64,000 nt of DNA, from NCBI RefSeq assembly GCF_025506335.1, contig NZ_JANZYO010000001.1:280074-344073 (forward strand), read 5' to 3'. The stretch comes from Mumia quercus. GTDB taxonomy: Bacteria; Actinomycetota; Actinomycetes; Propionibacteriales; Nocardioidaceae. The position numbers and the translations under genes are program-made. The notes under the pieces were generated by a model. It worked only from the letters and a program-made list of their open reading frames with translations. It had not been told where the DNA came from and ran no database searches. Positions 18,010 through 27,932 of the stretch are shown one piece after another; position 1 is the first letter of the stretch, and each line of letters starts with the position of its first letter.

Positions 18010-19181
18010 CCATCCCCACACCCATCCCCGAGGCCACCCCTGCGGACAAGTTCTCCTTCGGCCTGTGGACCGTCGCCTATCCGGGCCGTGACCCGTTCGG
18101 CGATCCGACCCGTGGCGAGATGGACCCGGTCCACGCCTTGGAGCGGCTCGCCGACCTCGGGGCGTACGGCGTGAACTTCCACGACGACGACCTGATCCCG
18201 TTCGGCTCCGACGACGCGACCCGCCAGCGGATCGTCGAGCGCTGGAAGAAGGGCCTCGCCGACACCGGCCTCGTCGTCACCACCGCCACGACCAACCTCT
18301 TCACCCACCCGGTCTTCAAGGACGGCGGCTTCACCTCGAACGACCGCGACGTCCGCCGCTTCGCGATCCGCAAGGTCATGCGCAACATCGACCTCGCCGC
18401 CGAGCTCGGGGCGAAGGTGTACGTGTGCTGGGGTGGTCGCGAGGGCGCCGAGTCGGGGGCGTCGAAGGACGTCGCGGCGGCGCTGGACCGCTACCGGGAG
18501 GCGTTCAACGTCCTCGGTGAGTTCGTGCACGACCGCGGGTACGACCTCAAGTTCGCGATCGAGCCGAAGCCGAACGAGCCCCGCGGTGACATCCTCCTTC
18601 CCACGATCGGGCACGCGCTCGCGTTCATCGAGACGCTCGACCGGTCGGAGAACGTCGGCGTGAACCCCGAGGTCGGGCACGAGGAGATGGCGGGGATGAA
18701 CGCGGCGCACGGTTACGCGCAGGCGCTCTGGCACGGCAAGCTCTTCCACATCGACCTCAACGGCCAGCACGGTCCGCGCTACGACCAGGACCTGCGCTTC
18801 GGTGCGGGCAACGCGCGTGGTGCGTTCTGGGTGGTCGACGCGCTCGAGACCGGGGGGTACGACGGCCCAGTGCACTTCGACTTCAAGACACCGCGGACCG
18901 AGGACGAGGACGGGGTGTGGGTCGCGGCCGCAGCGTGCATGACGAACTACCTCGTGCTGCGTGACAAGGTGCGGGCGTTCCGGGCCGACCCCGAGGTCCA
19001 GGCCGCCCTCGAGACCGCCCGGCTGCCCGAGCTCGCGGTGCCGACGCTCGACGACGGCGAAGGGTGGCGCGAGCTGGAGCAGGCCGAGCTCGCCGACCCC
19101 GAGCAGCTCGCTGCCCGCGGTGCCGCGTTCGAGCACCTCGACCAGCTCGCCCTCGAGCACCTGTACGGCGTGCGCGGGTGA
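18006..19181 (+). CDS. xylA: Xylose isomerase (small actinobacterial class)
   Basis: 391 residues. All expected active-site and metal ligands are visible: H59 and D62 in NFHDDDL, E186 and K188 in IEPKPNEP, E222 and H225 in NPEVGHE, D250 in HIDLNGQ, D260 and D262 in YDQDLRFG, and D292 in HFDFK. It interconverts D-xylose and D-xylulose using two divalent metals. The length matches the shorter Streptomyces-type enzymes. The start ATG at 18006 overlaps the xylB stop; the ROK regulator GTG overlaps its own stop, so all three genes form one transcriptional unit. Confidence 0.96.
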   Translation: MTIPTPIPEATPADKFSFGLWTVAYPGRDPFGDPTRGEMDPVHALERLADLGAYGVNFHDDDLIPFGSDDATRQRIVERWKKGLADTGLVVTTATTNLFTHPVFKDGGFTSNDRDVRRFAIRKVMRNIDLAAELGAKVYVCWGGREGAESGASKDVAAALDRYREAFNVLGEFVHDRGYDLKFAIEPKPNEPRGDILLPTIGHALAFIETLDRSENVGVNPEVGHEEMAGMNAAHGYAQALWHGKLFHIDLNGQHGPRYDQDLRFGAGNARGAFWVVDALETGGYDGPVHFDFKTPRTEDEDGVWVAAAACMTNYLVLRDKVRAFRADPEVQAALETARLPELAVPTLDDGEGWRELEQAELADPEQLAARGAAFEHLDQLALEHLYGVRG

Positions 19182-20335
19182 ACCTCGTCGCCACCGAGGA
19201 CCTGCGTCGCCGCAACACCGCGGCCGTCCTGCGGAGCCTCCGGCACGAGGGGCCGGCCACGCGTACGGAGCTGGCCCGACGTACTGGGCTCGCGAAGGCG
19301 ACCGTCGGGACGATCGTCGGCACCCTCGCCGACGGCGGGCACGTGCAGGAGGTCGACGCCACCCCGGGGATGCGCGGCCGGCCGGGGCGCCCGGTGATCC
19401 TCACCGGCTCTGCCGTCGTCGGGCTCGGGCTGGAGGTCAACGTCGACTACGTGTCCGCGGTCGCCGTCGACCTCGGCGGGGCCGTGCGGCTCGAGGAGAC
19501 CGTGCCTGCCGAAGGGCGGGACCCGTACGCCGTGCTCGTCGATCTCGCGCGGACGGTCGAGGCGACACTTGCCGGCCGCGGTGCCGACGTCGTCGGTGCG
19601 ACGGTGGCGGTGCCCGGTCTCGTCGACCAGGCGCGCGGCGTCGTCGCGATGGCGCCGAACCTTCGGTGGGAGAGACGTCCGCTGGCCCGCGACCTCGCGG
19701 CGGTGACGGGTCTCGACGTCACCGTGGAGAACGACGCCAACTGCGCCGCGCTGGCCGAGGCGCGCCGGGGTGCGACGGTGGGGCTCGGCCAGTCGGTGTA
19801 CGTCACCGGGACGGTCGGGATCGGCGCAGGCGTCATCAGCGGCGGCGTGATCGTCCGGGGCACGTCGGGGTTCGCCGGGGAGGTCGGGCACATCCCGCTG
19901 GGCGACCCCGCCGCGCTGTGCGGCTGCGGGCGGCGGGGGTGCTGGGAGGCGTCCGTGGGGTTGCGGGCTCTCCTCGCCGCTGCGGGCGTCGACGAGCGCG
20001 GCACCCCGCTGGAGTCAGCTCACGCGATCGCGGCACGGGCGGCCGACGACGCCGCCGTCGCGGCCGCCTTGGCGGGTGTCGGGGAGGTCCTCGGGCGGGG
20101 ACTCGCGACCGTCGCCAACATCCTCGACCCCGACGCTGTCGTCCTCGGTGGCTGCTTCGTCCCGCTCGCGCCGTACCTGATCCCCTCGGCCACGCGTACG
20201 GCGCAGTCCCGCCTGACGTCGGCTCCGTACGCCCCGCTCGACCTGCGGCTGAGCACCCTCGGCCTCGGCGCCGCCGCTGCCGGCGCGGCCGAGGAAGCGC
20301 TGACCGCCGTCTTCACCGGCGCCCGCGCCCTCTGA
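19178..20335 (+). CDS. ROK-family transcriptional regulator of the xylose operon (XylR-like)
   Basis: 385 residues. An N-terminal winged helix-turn-helix ([38 protein letters not shown] region, residues about 8-50) precedes a ROK sugar-kinase-like domain with [42 protein letters not shown] and the zinc-type cluster [10 protein letters not shown]. Such proteins bind xylose or a related sugar and release DNA. GTG at 19178 overlaps the xylA stop; the in-frame region further 5' belongs to xylA. Autoregulation through the dyad before xylB is the simplest model. Confidence 0.88.
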   Translation: MNLVATEDLRRRNTAAVLRSLRHEGPATRTELARRTGLAKATVGTIVGTLADGGHVQEVDATPGMRGRPGRPVILTGSAVVGLGLEVNVDYVSAVAVDLGGAVRLEETVPAEGRDPYAVLVDLARTVEATLAGRGADVVGATVAVPGLVDQARGVVAMAPNLRWERRPLARDLAAVTGLDVTVENDANCAALAEARRGATVGLGQSVYVTGTVGIGAGVISGGVIVRGTSGFAGEVGHIPLGDPAALCGCGRRGCWEASVGLRALLAAAGVDERGTPLESAHAIAARAADDAAVAAALAGVGEVLGRGLATVANILDPDAVVLGGCFVPLAPYLIPSATRTAQSRLTSAPYAPLDLRLSTLGLGAAAAGAAEEALTAVFTGARAL

Positions 20336-20360
20336 CCCGCCCCCGCCCCGCCCCGCGCCG

Positions 20361-20563
20361 CGGTTTGCCACGCCAGCGTGGGAAGTCGTGGTTGGCGTGG
20401 CAACCGCGGCGTCCGTACGAGGGTTTGCCACGCCGGCGTGGCAAACCGTGCGCCCCGCCCCCGCCCCGCCCGCGGTTTGGCGCGCCAGCGTGGGAAGTCG
20501 TGGTTGGCGTGGCAACCACGGCGTCCGTACGAGGGTTTGGCACGCCAGCGTGGCAAACCGTCC
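20361..20563. repeat. Two 112-bp repeat units built of GCCACGC palindromes
   Basis: Unit 1 begins at 20361 and a closely similar unit 2 at 20473 (period 112). Each contains an interrupted hairpin (CGGTTTGCCACGCC pairing with GGCGTGGCAACCG around a 19-base loop), a spacer with GGCGTCCGTACGAGG, and a second palindrome. In unit 1 the second palindrome is perfect: 13-bp arms GGTTTGCCACGCC / GGCGTGGCAAACC at 20422-20447. Unit 2 carries point changes in its arms. The array lies between two convergent ROK genes and is flanked by C-rich CCCCGCC runs. It resembles a REP/BIME-type intergenic element and may act as a bidirectional terminator. No coding potential is supported. Confidence 0.8.
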
Positions 20564-20607
20564 GGGCAGAACGGTGCGGCGAGCCGTGCGGCGCGGGACC
20601 GCCCGCC

Positions 20608-21813
20608 TCAGGCGCTGGCGCGGGAGCGGCGCTCGATGAGGGCGTCGACGGAGCGGGGGGAGAGCACGTCCTCGAGCACCATGGCGGCCGCGCCGACGAG
20701 CGCCTCGCGTCCGTGCAGCGGCGAGCTGACGATGCGCAGCTGGTGCGTGGCGAGGGGGAGGGAACGCCGGTAGACGACCTCGCGGATGCCGGCAAGGAGG
20801 TACTCCCCGGTCGCCGACATCGAGCCGCCGACCACCACGACGGACGGGTTGAGCAGGCTCACGCACGTCGCGAGCACGCTGCCGATCGCGCGTCCCGCCT
20901 CGCGTACGGCGCGGACCGCCTCGACCTCGCCGCGCTCGACGGCCGCGACGACGTCCTGCGGCGACTCGATGGTGAGGCCGCTCTCGCTGAGCTCCTTCGC
21001 GATCGCCGGCCCCGCGGCGACGGCCTCCAGGCAGCCGAGGTTGCCGCACCGGCAGGCGACGTCCTCGCCGCGCCCGGACACCTGCACGTGGCCCAGGTCG
21101 CCGGCGGACCCGAGCGCCCCGCGGACGAGCCGCCGGTTGGAGATGATCCCCGAGCCGATGCCGGTGGCCACCTTCACGTACAGGAGGTCGCTCGTCTCCG
21201 GCCAGCGGGTCGTGTGCTCGCCGAGCGCCATGACGTTGACGTCGTTGTCGACGAGCACCGGGACGGGGAACGTCACGCCGAGGTACGCAGGGATGTCGAA
21301 GTCGTGCCAGCCGGGCATGATCGGCGGGTTCGCGGGGCGCCCTGTCGAGTGCTCGACGGGACCGGGGACCCCGACGCCGATCCCAGCCACCGCGTCGGGG
21401 GTGAGCCCCTGGTTGGCGAGCAGGCGCCGCGCCAGTCCTGTGACGCGGTCGAGCACGGGCTTCGGCCCCTCGGTGATGTCGCTCGACACGGTGACCTCGT
21501 CGAGGACCTCGCCCGCGAGGTCGACGATCGCGACCGCGGCGTGGCTCGCTCCCAGGTCCACCGCCAGCACGGCGTACGAGGCGGCGTTGAGCGCGAACCT
21601 CAGCGGCGGACGGCCGCCGGTCGACGCCGCTTCGCCGACGGGGACGAGAAGGCCGGCGGACAGCAGCAGGTCCAGGCGGGCCGACACCGTCGAACGTGCC
21701 AGCGACGTGAGCTCGGCGATCTCGGCCTTGGTCCGCGCCCGCCCGTCGCGCATCAGCTGGAAGACCTCGCGGGCTGCAGTCGGCGTGCTCGTCTGCGGCG
21801 CGGGCGAATCCAT
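20608..21813 (-). CDS. ROK-family transcriptional regulator of the adjacent sugar importer
   Basis: 401 residues with an N-terminal winged helix (TAAREVFQLMRDGRARTKAE, then ELTSLARSTVSARLDLLLSAG, residues about 12-60) and a ROK domain with VLAVDLGASHAAVAIVDL, GIGVGVPGPVEHSTG, VLVDNDVNVMALGEH, GDLGHVQV and the metal-binding cluster CRCGNLGCLEA. The ATG at 21813 is chosen because the longer reading frame enters the promoter region of the divergent ABC importer. It probably represses that importer in the absence of a sugar; inverted repeats in the shared 110-base gap are candidate operators. Confidence 0.88.
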   Translation of the reverse strand: MDSPAPQTSTPTAAREVFQLMRDGRARTKAEIAELTSLARSTVSARLDLLLSAGLLVPVGEAASTGGRPPLRFALNAASYAVLAVDLGASHAAVAIVDLAGEVLDEVTVSSDITEGPKPVLDRVTGLARRLLANQGLTPDAVAGIGVGVPGPVEHSTGRPANPPIMPGWHDFDIPAYLGVTFPVPVLVDNDVNVMALGEHTTRWPETSDLLYVKVATGIGSGIISNRRLVRGALGSAGDLGHVQVSGRGEDVACRCGNLGCLEAVAAGPAIAKELSESGLTIESPQDVVAAVERGEVEAVRAVREAGRAIGSVLATCVSLLNPSVVVVGGSMSATGEYLLAGIREVVYRRSLPLATHQLRIVSSPLHGREALVGAAAMVLEDVLSPRSVDALIERRSRASA

Positions 21814-21816
21814 GAA

Positions 21817-21882
21817 AAGTAGTCTCCCATGCCTACTTCTGTCGTCAAGTCTGACAGAACCATGTCGACCGGAATCAGACTT
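21817..21882. promoter_or_regulatory. Two operator-like inverted repeats between ROK gene and ABC importer
   Basis: AAGTAG (21817-21822) pairs with CTACTT (21833-21838), and AAGTCTGA (21847-21854) pairs with TCAGACTT (21875-21882). The region is AT-richer than its surroundings. The second repeat lies just upstream of the importer -35, so a regulator bound there could block transcription. Confidence 0.45.
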
Positions 21883-21886
21883 TTGC

Positions 21887-21916
21887 TTGACCACCGTCAT
21901 TACGTGTGACTAGCAT
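21887..21916 (+). promoter_or_regulatory. Promoter of the sugar ABC importer, leaderless
   Basis: TTGACC (21887-21892) and TAGCAT (21911-21916) are separated by 18 bases. TAGCAT ends seven bases before the ATG at 21924, so the transcript would start at or next to the initiation codon. This agrees with the lack of any ribosome-binding site before that ATG. Confidence 0.55.
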
Positions 21917-21923
21917 CACGCGC

Positions 21924-23474
21924 ATGTCCGAGCCGCTGCTCCAGCTCACCGGGATCGTCAAGACGTTCCCCGGGGTGCGTGCCCTCGACGGCGTCGACCT
22001 CACGCTGCGCGCGGGGGAGGTGCACTGCCTTCTCGGGCAGAACGGCGCTGGCAAGTCGACGCTGATCAAGGTGCTCTCCGGGGCGCACGCCGTGGACGAG
22101 GGGGAGATCCGCCTCGACGGCGAGCCGGTCTCGTTCGGTGATCCGCAGGCGGCGCTCGACGCCGGGATCGCCACGATCTACCAGGAGCTCGACCTCGTCG
22201 ACGGGCTCAGCGTGGCCGACAACATCTTCCTCGGCCACGAGAAGACGCGCCTCGGCTTCGCTCGGGTCGCCGACACCCGCCGCGCCGCGCGCGAGCTGCT
22301 CACGTCGCTGGGCCACCCCGAGATCAGGCCGGCGCGTGAGATCGGCAGCCTGTCGGCGGCCGGCAAGCAGATCGTCTCGGTGGCCCGCGCGCTGTCGCGC
22401 CGTGCTCGCCTGATCGTGATGGACGAGCCGTCTGCGGTGCTCGACCCGGACGAGGTCGAGGGCCTCTTCCGGGTGATCGAGGGCCTCCGAGCGTCCGGCA
22501 AGGCGATCCTCTACATCTCCCACCGCCTCGAGGAGATCCGCCGCATCGGCGACCGTCTGACGGTGCTGAAGGACGGCCGCACGGTGGCCGCCGATCTCTC
22601 CGCGCGCGACACACCGACGTCGGAGCTGGTCGCGCTCATGACCGGCCGCGAGGTCTCCGCAGAGTTCCCTCGGCGCACCGAACCGGTCCCCGAGGCGCCG
22701 CCGCTCCTCGTGGTCGACGGGCTCGGGCGCGACGGCGAGTTCGAGGACGTGTCCTTCTCCGTACGACCGGGCGAGATCGTCGGTCTCGCCGGCTTGGTCG
22801 GCGCCGGGCGCAGCGAGATCGTCGAGACGGTGTACGGCGCCCGCAGGGCGCACCGGGGTTCGGTGACGGTGGACGGGCGCGCCCTGCGACGCGGCTCGGT
22901 CGACGCTGCCGTGGCCGCCGGCCTCGGGCTGTGCCCGGAGGAGCGCAAGTCGCAGGGCCTGGTCCTCGACGAGGTCGTCTCCCGCAACATCTCGCTGGCG
23001 AGCCTGACGCGGTTCTCCCGGCTGGGCGCGACCCGCGACGCTGCCGAGCGTGCGGCCGCCCACGAGGCGGCCCGCTCCGTCGACGTACGACCCGACGATC
23101 CCGACCGGGTCACGCGCACGCTCTCAGGGGGCAACCAGCAGAAGGTGGTCCTCGCGCGCTGGCTGCTCCGGTCGTGCCGCGTCCTCCTCCTCGACGAGCC
23201 GACCCGTGGTGTGGACGTCGGTGCCCGCAGCGAGATCTACGCCCTCATCCGCTCCCTCGCCGACGACGGCCTGGCGGTGGTGGTGGTCTCCAGCGACATC
23301 GACGAGGTCCTCGGCCTCTCCGACCGCGTCCTCGTCGTCGCCGACGGGCGGGTCGTCCACGCCGCGGCGTCGGACTCGCTCGACGCCCACGCGGTGCTCG
23401 ACCTGATCCTCGCGACCCACGAGGCGGCCGACGACCACACCGCCGCCCACGACCCGAAAGGTGATGCCGCGTGA
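21924..23474 (+). CDS. Sugar ABC importer, duplicated ATPase subunit (RbsA/MglA type)
   Basis: 516 residues with two fused ATPase modules. The first has Walker A GQNGAGKST (38-46), the signature region GSLSAAGKQIVSVARAL and Walker B LIVMDEPSAVL. The second has a degenerate P-loop GLVGAGRSEI near residue 291, signature LSGGNQQKVVLARWL and Walker B VLLLDEPTRGVD, the usual RbsA arrangement. It powers uptake of a monosaccharide or polyol by the permease encoded next, whose GTG overlaps its stop. The start at 21924 rather than a GTG at 21906 is favoured by the leaderless promoter. Substrate is not determined by sequence. Confidence 0.93.
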   Translation: MSEPLLQLTGIVKTFPGVRALDGVDLTLRAGEVHCLLGQNGAGKSTLIKVLSGAHAVDEGEIRLDGEPVSFGDPQAALDAGIATIYQELDLVDGLSVADNIFLGHEKTRLGFARVADTRRAARELLTSLGHPEIRPAREIGSLSAAGKQIVSVARALSRRARLIVMDEPSAVLDPDEVEGLFRVIEGLRASGKAILYISHRLEEIRRIGDRLTVLKDGRTVAADLSARDTPTSELVALMTGREVSAEFPRRTEPVPEAPPLLVVDGLGRDGEFEDVSFSVRPGEIVGLAGLVGAGRSEIVETVYGARRAHRGSVTVDGRALRRGSVDAAVAAGLGLCPEERKSQGLVLDEVVSRNISLASLTRFSRLGATRDAAERAAAHEAARSVDVRPDDPDRVTRTLSGGNQQKVVLARWLLRSCRVLLLDEPTRGVDVGARSEIYALIRSLADDGLAVVVVSSDIDEVLGLSDRVLVVADGRVVHAAASDSLDAHAVLDLILATHEAADDHTAAHDPKGDAA

Positions 23475-24481
23475 GTACCTCCTCGGTCACAGGGAGCACG
23501 AAGCCGGCGACGGCACACCCTCAGAAGCGCGCGCGATCGCTCGGCGTCGCCCGCAACCTCGGACTCGTCGTCGCGCTGGTGCTGCTGTGCGTCGTCGGGC
23601 TGGTCACGGCCGGCGACCGGTTCGCCAGCACCAACAACGTCATCACCGTCCTCAGCCTCGCCTCGGCGATCGGCGTGGTCGCCATCGGCATGACCTTCGT
23701 GATCACCGGCGGCGGCATCGACCTGTCGGTCGGGGCGATCGTGGCCCTGGCGTCGGTGTGGGCGTCGACGACGGGGACGCAGGCGATGGCAGAGAACGTC
23801 GGCTGGATCGTCATCGTCACCACGGCGATCGCCGTCGGCATCGCGTGCGGCGTGATCAACGGCGTCCTCATCGCCTACGGCAAGATCGTCCCGTTCATCG
23901 CGACGCTGGCGATGCTGGCCAGCGCCCGCGGGCTCGCCGAGATCCTCGCTGACCGCAAGACGCAGATCATCCGCGACCAGGGGTTCCGCGACGCGCTCGG
24001 CGCGCGGCCGTTCGGCGTCCCGGTGATCGTCTTCCTCTTCGCCCTGGTCGTGATCGCCGGGTGGTTCCTGCTCAACCGCACGACGTTCGGACGCCGGACG
24101 TTCGCCGTCGGCGGCAATACCGAGGCCGCCCGTCTGGCGGGCATCAAGGTCCAGCGGCACACCGTCTACCTGTACGCGCTGCTGGGCGCGACGTGCGGCC
24201 TGGCCGCCGTGATGCTCATGTCGCGCACGCAGACCGGATCGTCGACCCACGGCCTGATGTGGGAGCTCGACGCGATCGCGGCCGTCGTCATCGGCGGCAC
24301 GCTCCTGAGCGGCGGACGCGGCACCGTCGTCGGGACGCTGCTCGGGGTCCTGATCTTCACCACCCTCACCAACGTCTTCACGCTCAACAACCTGTCGACG
24401 TCCGTCCAGGCCGTCGCCAAGGGCGTGATCATCGTCGTCGCTGTGCTCCTCCAGCAGCGGCTGGCGAACCGCACCACCTAA
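23471..24481 (+). CDS. Sugar ABC importer permease (RbsC type)
   Basis: 336 residues, about nine or ten membrane helices, BPD_transp_2 family. Signatures are GMTFVITGGGIDLSVGAIVALASV near residues 74-98, NRTTFGRRTFAVGGNTEAARLAGI (the cytoplasmic loop contacting the ATPase) and GGTLLSGGRGTVVGTLLGVL. The N-terminal ~25 residues are hydrophilic. The GTG start is preceded by AAAGGTG and overlaps the ATPase gene stop. It forms the translocation channel, probably as a homodimer. Confidence 0.92.
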   Translation: MSTSSVTGSTKPATAHPQKRARSLGVARNLGLVVALVLLCVVGLVTAGDRFASTNNVITVLSLASAIGVVAIGMTFVITGGGIDLSVGAIVALASVWASTTGTQAMAENVGWIVIVTTAIAVGIACGVINGVLIAYGKIVPFIATLAMLASARGLAEILADRKTQIIRDQGFRDALGARPFGVPVIVFLFALVVIAGWFLLNRTTFGRRTFAVGGNTEAARLAGIKVQRHTVYLYALLGATCGLAAVMLMSRTQTGSSTHGLMWELDAIAAVVIGGTLLSGGRGTVVGTLLGVLIFTTLTNVFTLNNLSTSVQAVAKGVIIVVAVLLQQRLANRTT

Positions 24482-24498
24482 CCCACCGAGGAGACGGC

Positions 24499-25545
24499 AT
24501 GTCCACCACCACCCCGCGCCGACGACTGTTGGCGATCGGCGGAGCGTTCGCGTCCGCCGCCCTGGTCCTGTCCGCGTGCACGAACAGCTCCGACGACGAC
24601 GGTGGCGACAACGCCGCGAACGCCGGCGCCGCGGACAACGCCGAGTCGGGCGAGACCGTACGCATCGGCTTCTCGGCGCCGGCCGCCGACCACGGCTGGA
24701 TGGCGGCCATCACGGATGCCGCCCTCGAGCAGGCCGACGCGTTCGACGACGTCGAGCTGATCCACGCCGAAGGCACGAACGACGTGAACTTGCAGATCTC
24801 GCAGGTCGAGACCTTCATCAACGACAAGGTCGACGCGATCGTGCTGCTGCCGTTCGACGGGGCGGCGATGACCGACGTGGCGACCCGCGCGATGGAGGCG
24901 GGCATCCCGGTGATCAACGTCGACCGCGAGTTCGACTCGCCGTTCGCGGCACGGACGACCGTGCTGGGTGACAACTACGGCATGGGCGTCTCGGCGGGGA
25001 CGTACATCTGCGAGCAGGCCGACGGCGACACCGGGGCGGTGGTCGCGGAGATCGCAGGCATCGACTCGCTGCCGTTGACCCAGGACCGTTCGCGGGGGTT
25101 CAAGGACGCGCTGGCCGACTGCGGTCTGAAGGTGTCGAACCGGGTCGCCGCCGAGTTCACCGTCGAGACCGGCGAGCGCGCCGCCGCCAACCTGCTCCAG
25201 GCGGCACCGAAGATCGACTTCCTCTGGAACCACGACGACGACCAGGGCGTCGGCGTCATGGCGGCGATCGAGAACGCCGGACGCGACGAGTTCGTCATGG
25301 TCGGCGGTGCGGGGTCGGCCAACGTGATGCGGTCGATCGAGGCGGACGACACCGTCCTGAAGGCGACCGTCATCTACCCGTCGACCCAGGGCGCGGACGG
25401 CATCAAGCTCGCCCGGCTGATCGCCCAGGGTCGGTCCATGTCCGACCTCGCCGAGGTCGAGGTGCCGAGGGTCGTCCAGCTCGCGGCGCCGACCGTGACG
25501 AAGGAGAACGTCGACCAGTACATGGACTCGGCCTTCGAGTCCTGA
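24499..25545 (+). CDS. Sugar ABC importer substrate-binding lipoprotein
   Basis: 348 residues. A signal peptide with lipobox LVLSAC places the lipidated cysteine at residue 27, followed by an Asp/Ala/Asn-rich linker and a periplasmic-binding-protein fold of the RbsB type (RIGFSAPAADHGWMAAITDAA, DAIVLLPFDGAAMTDVATRAMEAGIPVINVDRE region, LWNHDDDQGVGVMAAIENAG). The ATG follows GAGGAGACGGC. It captures a pyranose or polyol outside the membrane. The downstream dehydrogenase and epimerase suggest the imported compound is oxidised and isomerised, as for inositol-like or rare sugars; this is inference. Confidence 0.92.
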   Translation: MSTTTPRRRLLAIGGAFASAALVLSACTNSSDDDGGDNAANAGAADNAESGETVRIGFSAPAADHGWMAAITDAALEQADAFDDVELIHAEGTNDVNLQISQVETFINDKVDAIVLLPFDGAAMTDVATRAMEAGIPVINVDREFDSPFAARTTVLGDNYGMGVSAGTYICEQADGDTGAVVAEIAGIDSLPLTQDRSRGFKDALADCGLKVSNRVAAEFTVETGERAAANLLQAAPKIDFLWNHDDDQGVGVMAAIENAGRDEFVMVGGAGSANVMRSIEADDTVLKATVIYPSTQGADGIKLARLIAQGRSMSDLAEVEVPRVVQLAAPTVTKENVDQYMDSAFES

Positions 25546-25548
25546 CGG

Positions 25549-26757
25549 ATGAGCCCGATGACAGAAACCTCACGTGAGCTCGGCGTCGGGCAGGTCGGCT
25601 ACGCCTTCATGGGTGCGGCGCACTCACAGGCGTGGCGGACCGCCCCGTCGTTCTTCGACCTGCCGCTCGCCCCGCGGCTGCGCGCCCTGTGCGGGCGTGA
25701 TGCCGCGGCGGCGGGCGCCGTCGCCGACCGCTTCGGCTGGGAGTCCGTGGAGACCGACTGGCGGTCGCTGGTCGCGCGCGACGACATCGACCTGATCGAC
25801 ATCTGCACTCCTGGCAGTACCCACGTGGAGATCGCGGTCGCGGCGCTGCGGGCGGGCAAGCACGTCTTGTGCGAGAAGCCGCTGGCCAACACGGTCGAGG
25901 AGGCCGAGCAGATGGCCGACGCGGCTGCCGAGGCGTCGGCGCGCGGGGTGTACGCGATGGTCGGTTTCACCTACCGCCGTACGCCCGCGCTCTCGCTCGC
26001 GCGTCAGCTGGTCACGGACGGGCGTCTCGGGACGATCCGGCACGTCCGTGCGCAGTACCTCCAGGACTGGCTCGTCGACCCCGACACCCCCCTCAGCTGG
26101 CGCCTCGACAAGGCGCAAGCAGGCTCCGGTGCGCTGGGCGACATCGGCGCGCACCTCGTCGACGCGGCGCACTTCCTGACCGGCTCCACGATCAGCTCGG
26201 TCAGCGGCGTCCTGCAGACGTTCGTCGACACCAGGCCGGTCGCGGGGGAGCACGGCACGCTCGGCGGCAGCGGGAGCGCCGACGCCGAGCGCGGCCCGGT
26301 GACGGTCGACGACGCCGCGGCGTTCACCGCCCGGTTCGACAACGGCGCCTTGGGGGTCTTCGAGGCGACACGTTTCGCGACCGGGCGCAAGAACGCGATG
26401 CGTCTGGAGGTCAGCGGGTCGGACGGGGCGATCGCGTTCGACTTCGAGGAGATGAACCTCCTTCAGTTCTACGACGCCACCGAGCCGGCCGAGACCGCCG
26501 GCTTCCGCCGGATCGTCGTCACCGAGCCCACGCACCCGTACGCGGGCGCGTGGTGGCCGCCGGGGCACGGCCTCGGGTACGAGCACGGCTTCACCCACCA
26601 GGTCGTCGACCTCGTCCGGGCGATCGCCGCCGGCGAGCAGCCCTCTCCGTCCTTCGCCGACGGGCTCGCCGTCCAGCGGGTCCTGGCGGCGGTGGAGGCG
26701 AGCGCGCTCGACGACTCCCGTCAGCACCGAGTCTCCCAGCAAGGAGAAGCACCATGA
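25549..26757 (+). CDS. Gfo/Idh/MocA-family oxidoreductase
   Basis: 402 residues. An N-terminal Rossmann domain ([16 protein letters not shown] in place of the usual GxGxxG pattern, then [20 protein letters not shown] and the catalytic-type lysine in [16 protein letters not shown]) precedes the GFO_IDH_MocA C-terminal domain ([35 protein letters not shown]). It oxidises or reduces a sugar or polyol with NAD(P). ATG at 25549 lies three bases after the lipoprotein stop; a second ATG at 25558 is equally possible. It sits between the importer and an isomerase, so it likely acts on the imported sugar. Confidence 0.88.
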   Translation: MSPMTETSRELGVGQVGYAFMGAAHSQAWRTAPSFFDLPLAPRLRALCGRDAAAAGAVADRFGWESVETDWRSLVARDDIDLIDICTPGSTHVEIAVAALRAGKHVLCEKPLANTVEEAEQMADAAAEASARGVYAMVGFTYRRTPALSLARQLVTDGRLGTIRHVRAQYLQDWLVDPDTPLSWRLDKAQAGSGALGDIGAHLVDAAHFLTGSTISSVSGVLQTFVDTRPVAGEHGTLGGSGSADAERGPVTVDDAAAFTARFDNGALGVFEATRFATGRKNAMRLEVSGSDGAIAFDFEEMNLLQFYDATEPAETAGFRRIVVTEPTHPYAGAWWPPGHGLGYEHGFTHQVVDLVRAIAAGEQPSPSFADGLAVQRVLAAVEASALDDSRQHRVSQQGEAP

Positions 26758-27761
26758 CGCGACCGATCACGCTGTTCACCGGCCAGTGGGCCGACCTGCC
26801 GTTCGAGGAGGTGGCGCGGCTCGCGGCCGGCTGGGGCTACGACGGTCTCGAGATCGCCTGCTGGGGTGACCACTTCGACCCATGGGCGGCGGTCGAGGAG
26901 GACGACTACGTCCAGTCCAAGCGCGACGTGCTCGACAAGTACGGGCTCCAGGTCTTCGCGATCTCGAACCATCTCAAGGGCCAGGCGGTGTGCGACGACC
27001 CGATCGACGCACGCCACCGTGACATCCTGCCCGACCGGATCTGGGGGGACGGCGACCCCGAGGGCGTACGCCGGCGGGCGGCCGAGGAGATGAAGAACAC
27101 CGCCCGTGCGGCCCGCATGCTGGGGGTGGACACGGTCGTCGGGTTCACGGGCTCGTCCATCTGGAAGTACGTCGCGATGTTCCCGCCAGCGTCGGAAGCG
27201 CTCGTCGACGCCGGGTACGAGGACTTCGCGGACCGATGGAACCCGATCCTCGACGTCTTCGACGCCGAGGGTGTGCGCTTCGCCCACGAGGTCCACCCCA
27301 GCGAGATCGCGTACGACTACTGGACCACGGTGCGCGCCCTCGAGGCGATCGGTCACCGGGAGGCGTTCGGTCTCAACTGGGACCCGTCGCACTTCGTCTG
27401 GCAGGACCTCGACCCGCTCGGGTTCCTGTGGGACTTCCGCGACCGGATCTACCACGTCGACTGCAAGGACGCGAAGAAGCAGGTCGGCAACGGGCGCAAC
27501 GGTCGGCTCGGTTCGCACCTGCCGTGGGCCGACCCGCGACGTGGCTGGGACTTCGTGTCGACGGGACGTGGTGACGTCCCGTGGGAGGCGTGCTTCCGGA
27601 TGCTCAACACGATCGGGTACGACGGGCCGGTGTCGATCGAGTGGGAGGACGCCGGCATGGACCGACTCCTCGGCGCCCCCGAGGCGCTGGCCTTCGTCAA
27701 GGCGAACCTCTTCGACGCCCCGACGGCAGCCTTCGACGCGGCGTTCAGCACGAAGGACTGA
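26754..27761 (+). CDS. Sugar phosphate isomerase/epimerase-like TIM barrel
   Basis: 335 residues of the AP endonuclease 2/IolE-like TIM-barrel family. Putative metal ligands occur in [15 protein letters not shown] (Glu/His), [12 protein letters not shown] (Asp/His), [10 protein letters not shown] (His/Asp) and VSIEWEDAG (Glu), the usual order in this fold. The ATG overlaps the dehydrogenase stop (ATGA) with AAGGAGAAGCACC upstream. Together with the dehydrogenase it probably forms the catabolic end of the sugar import operon. Substrate unknown. Confidence 0.85.
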   Translation: MTRPITLFTGQWADLPFEEVARLAAGWGYDGLEIACWGDHFDPWAAVEEDDYVQSKRDVLDKYGLQVFAISNHLKGQAVCDDPIDARHRDILPDRIWGDGDPEGVRRRAAEEMKNTARAARMLGVDTVVGFTGSSIWKYVAMFPPASEALVDAGYEDFADRWNPILDVFDAEGVRFAHEVHPSEIAYDYWTTVRALEAIGHREAFGLNWDPSHFVWQDLDPLGFLWDFRDRIYHVDCKDAKKQVGNGRNGRLGSHLPWADPRRGWDFVSTGRGDVPWEACFRMLNTIGYDGPVSIEWEDAGMDRLLGAPEALAFVKANLFDAPTAAFDAAFSTKD

Positions 27762-27778
27762 CGGCGCAGCCGCGTGGT

Positions 27779-27921
<143 letters not shown>

Positions 27922-27932
27922 GCACCGTCGTC

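Noticed and set aside
20361-20563. Possible CRISPR array
   Set aside because: Only two long units with internal palindromes and no regular short repeat/unique spacer pattern; no cas genes nearby.
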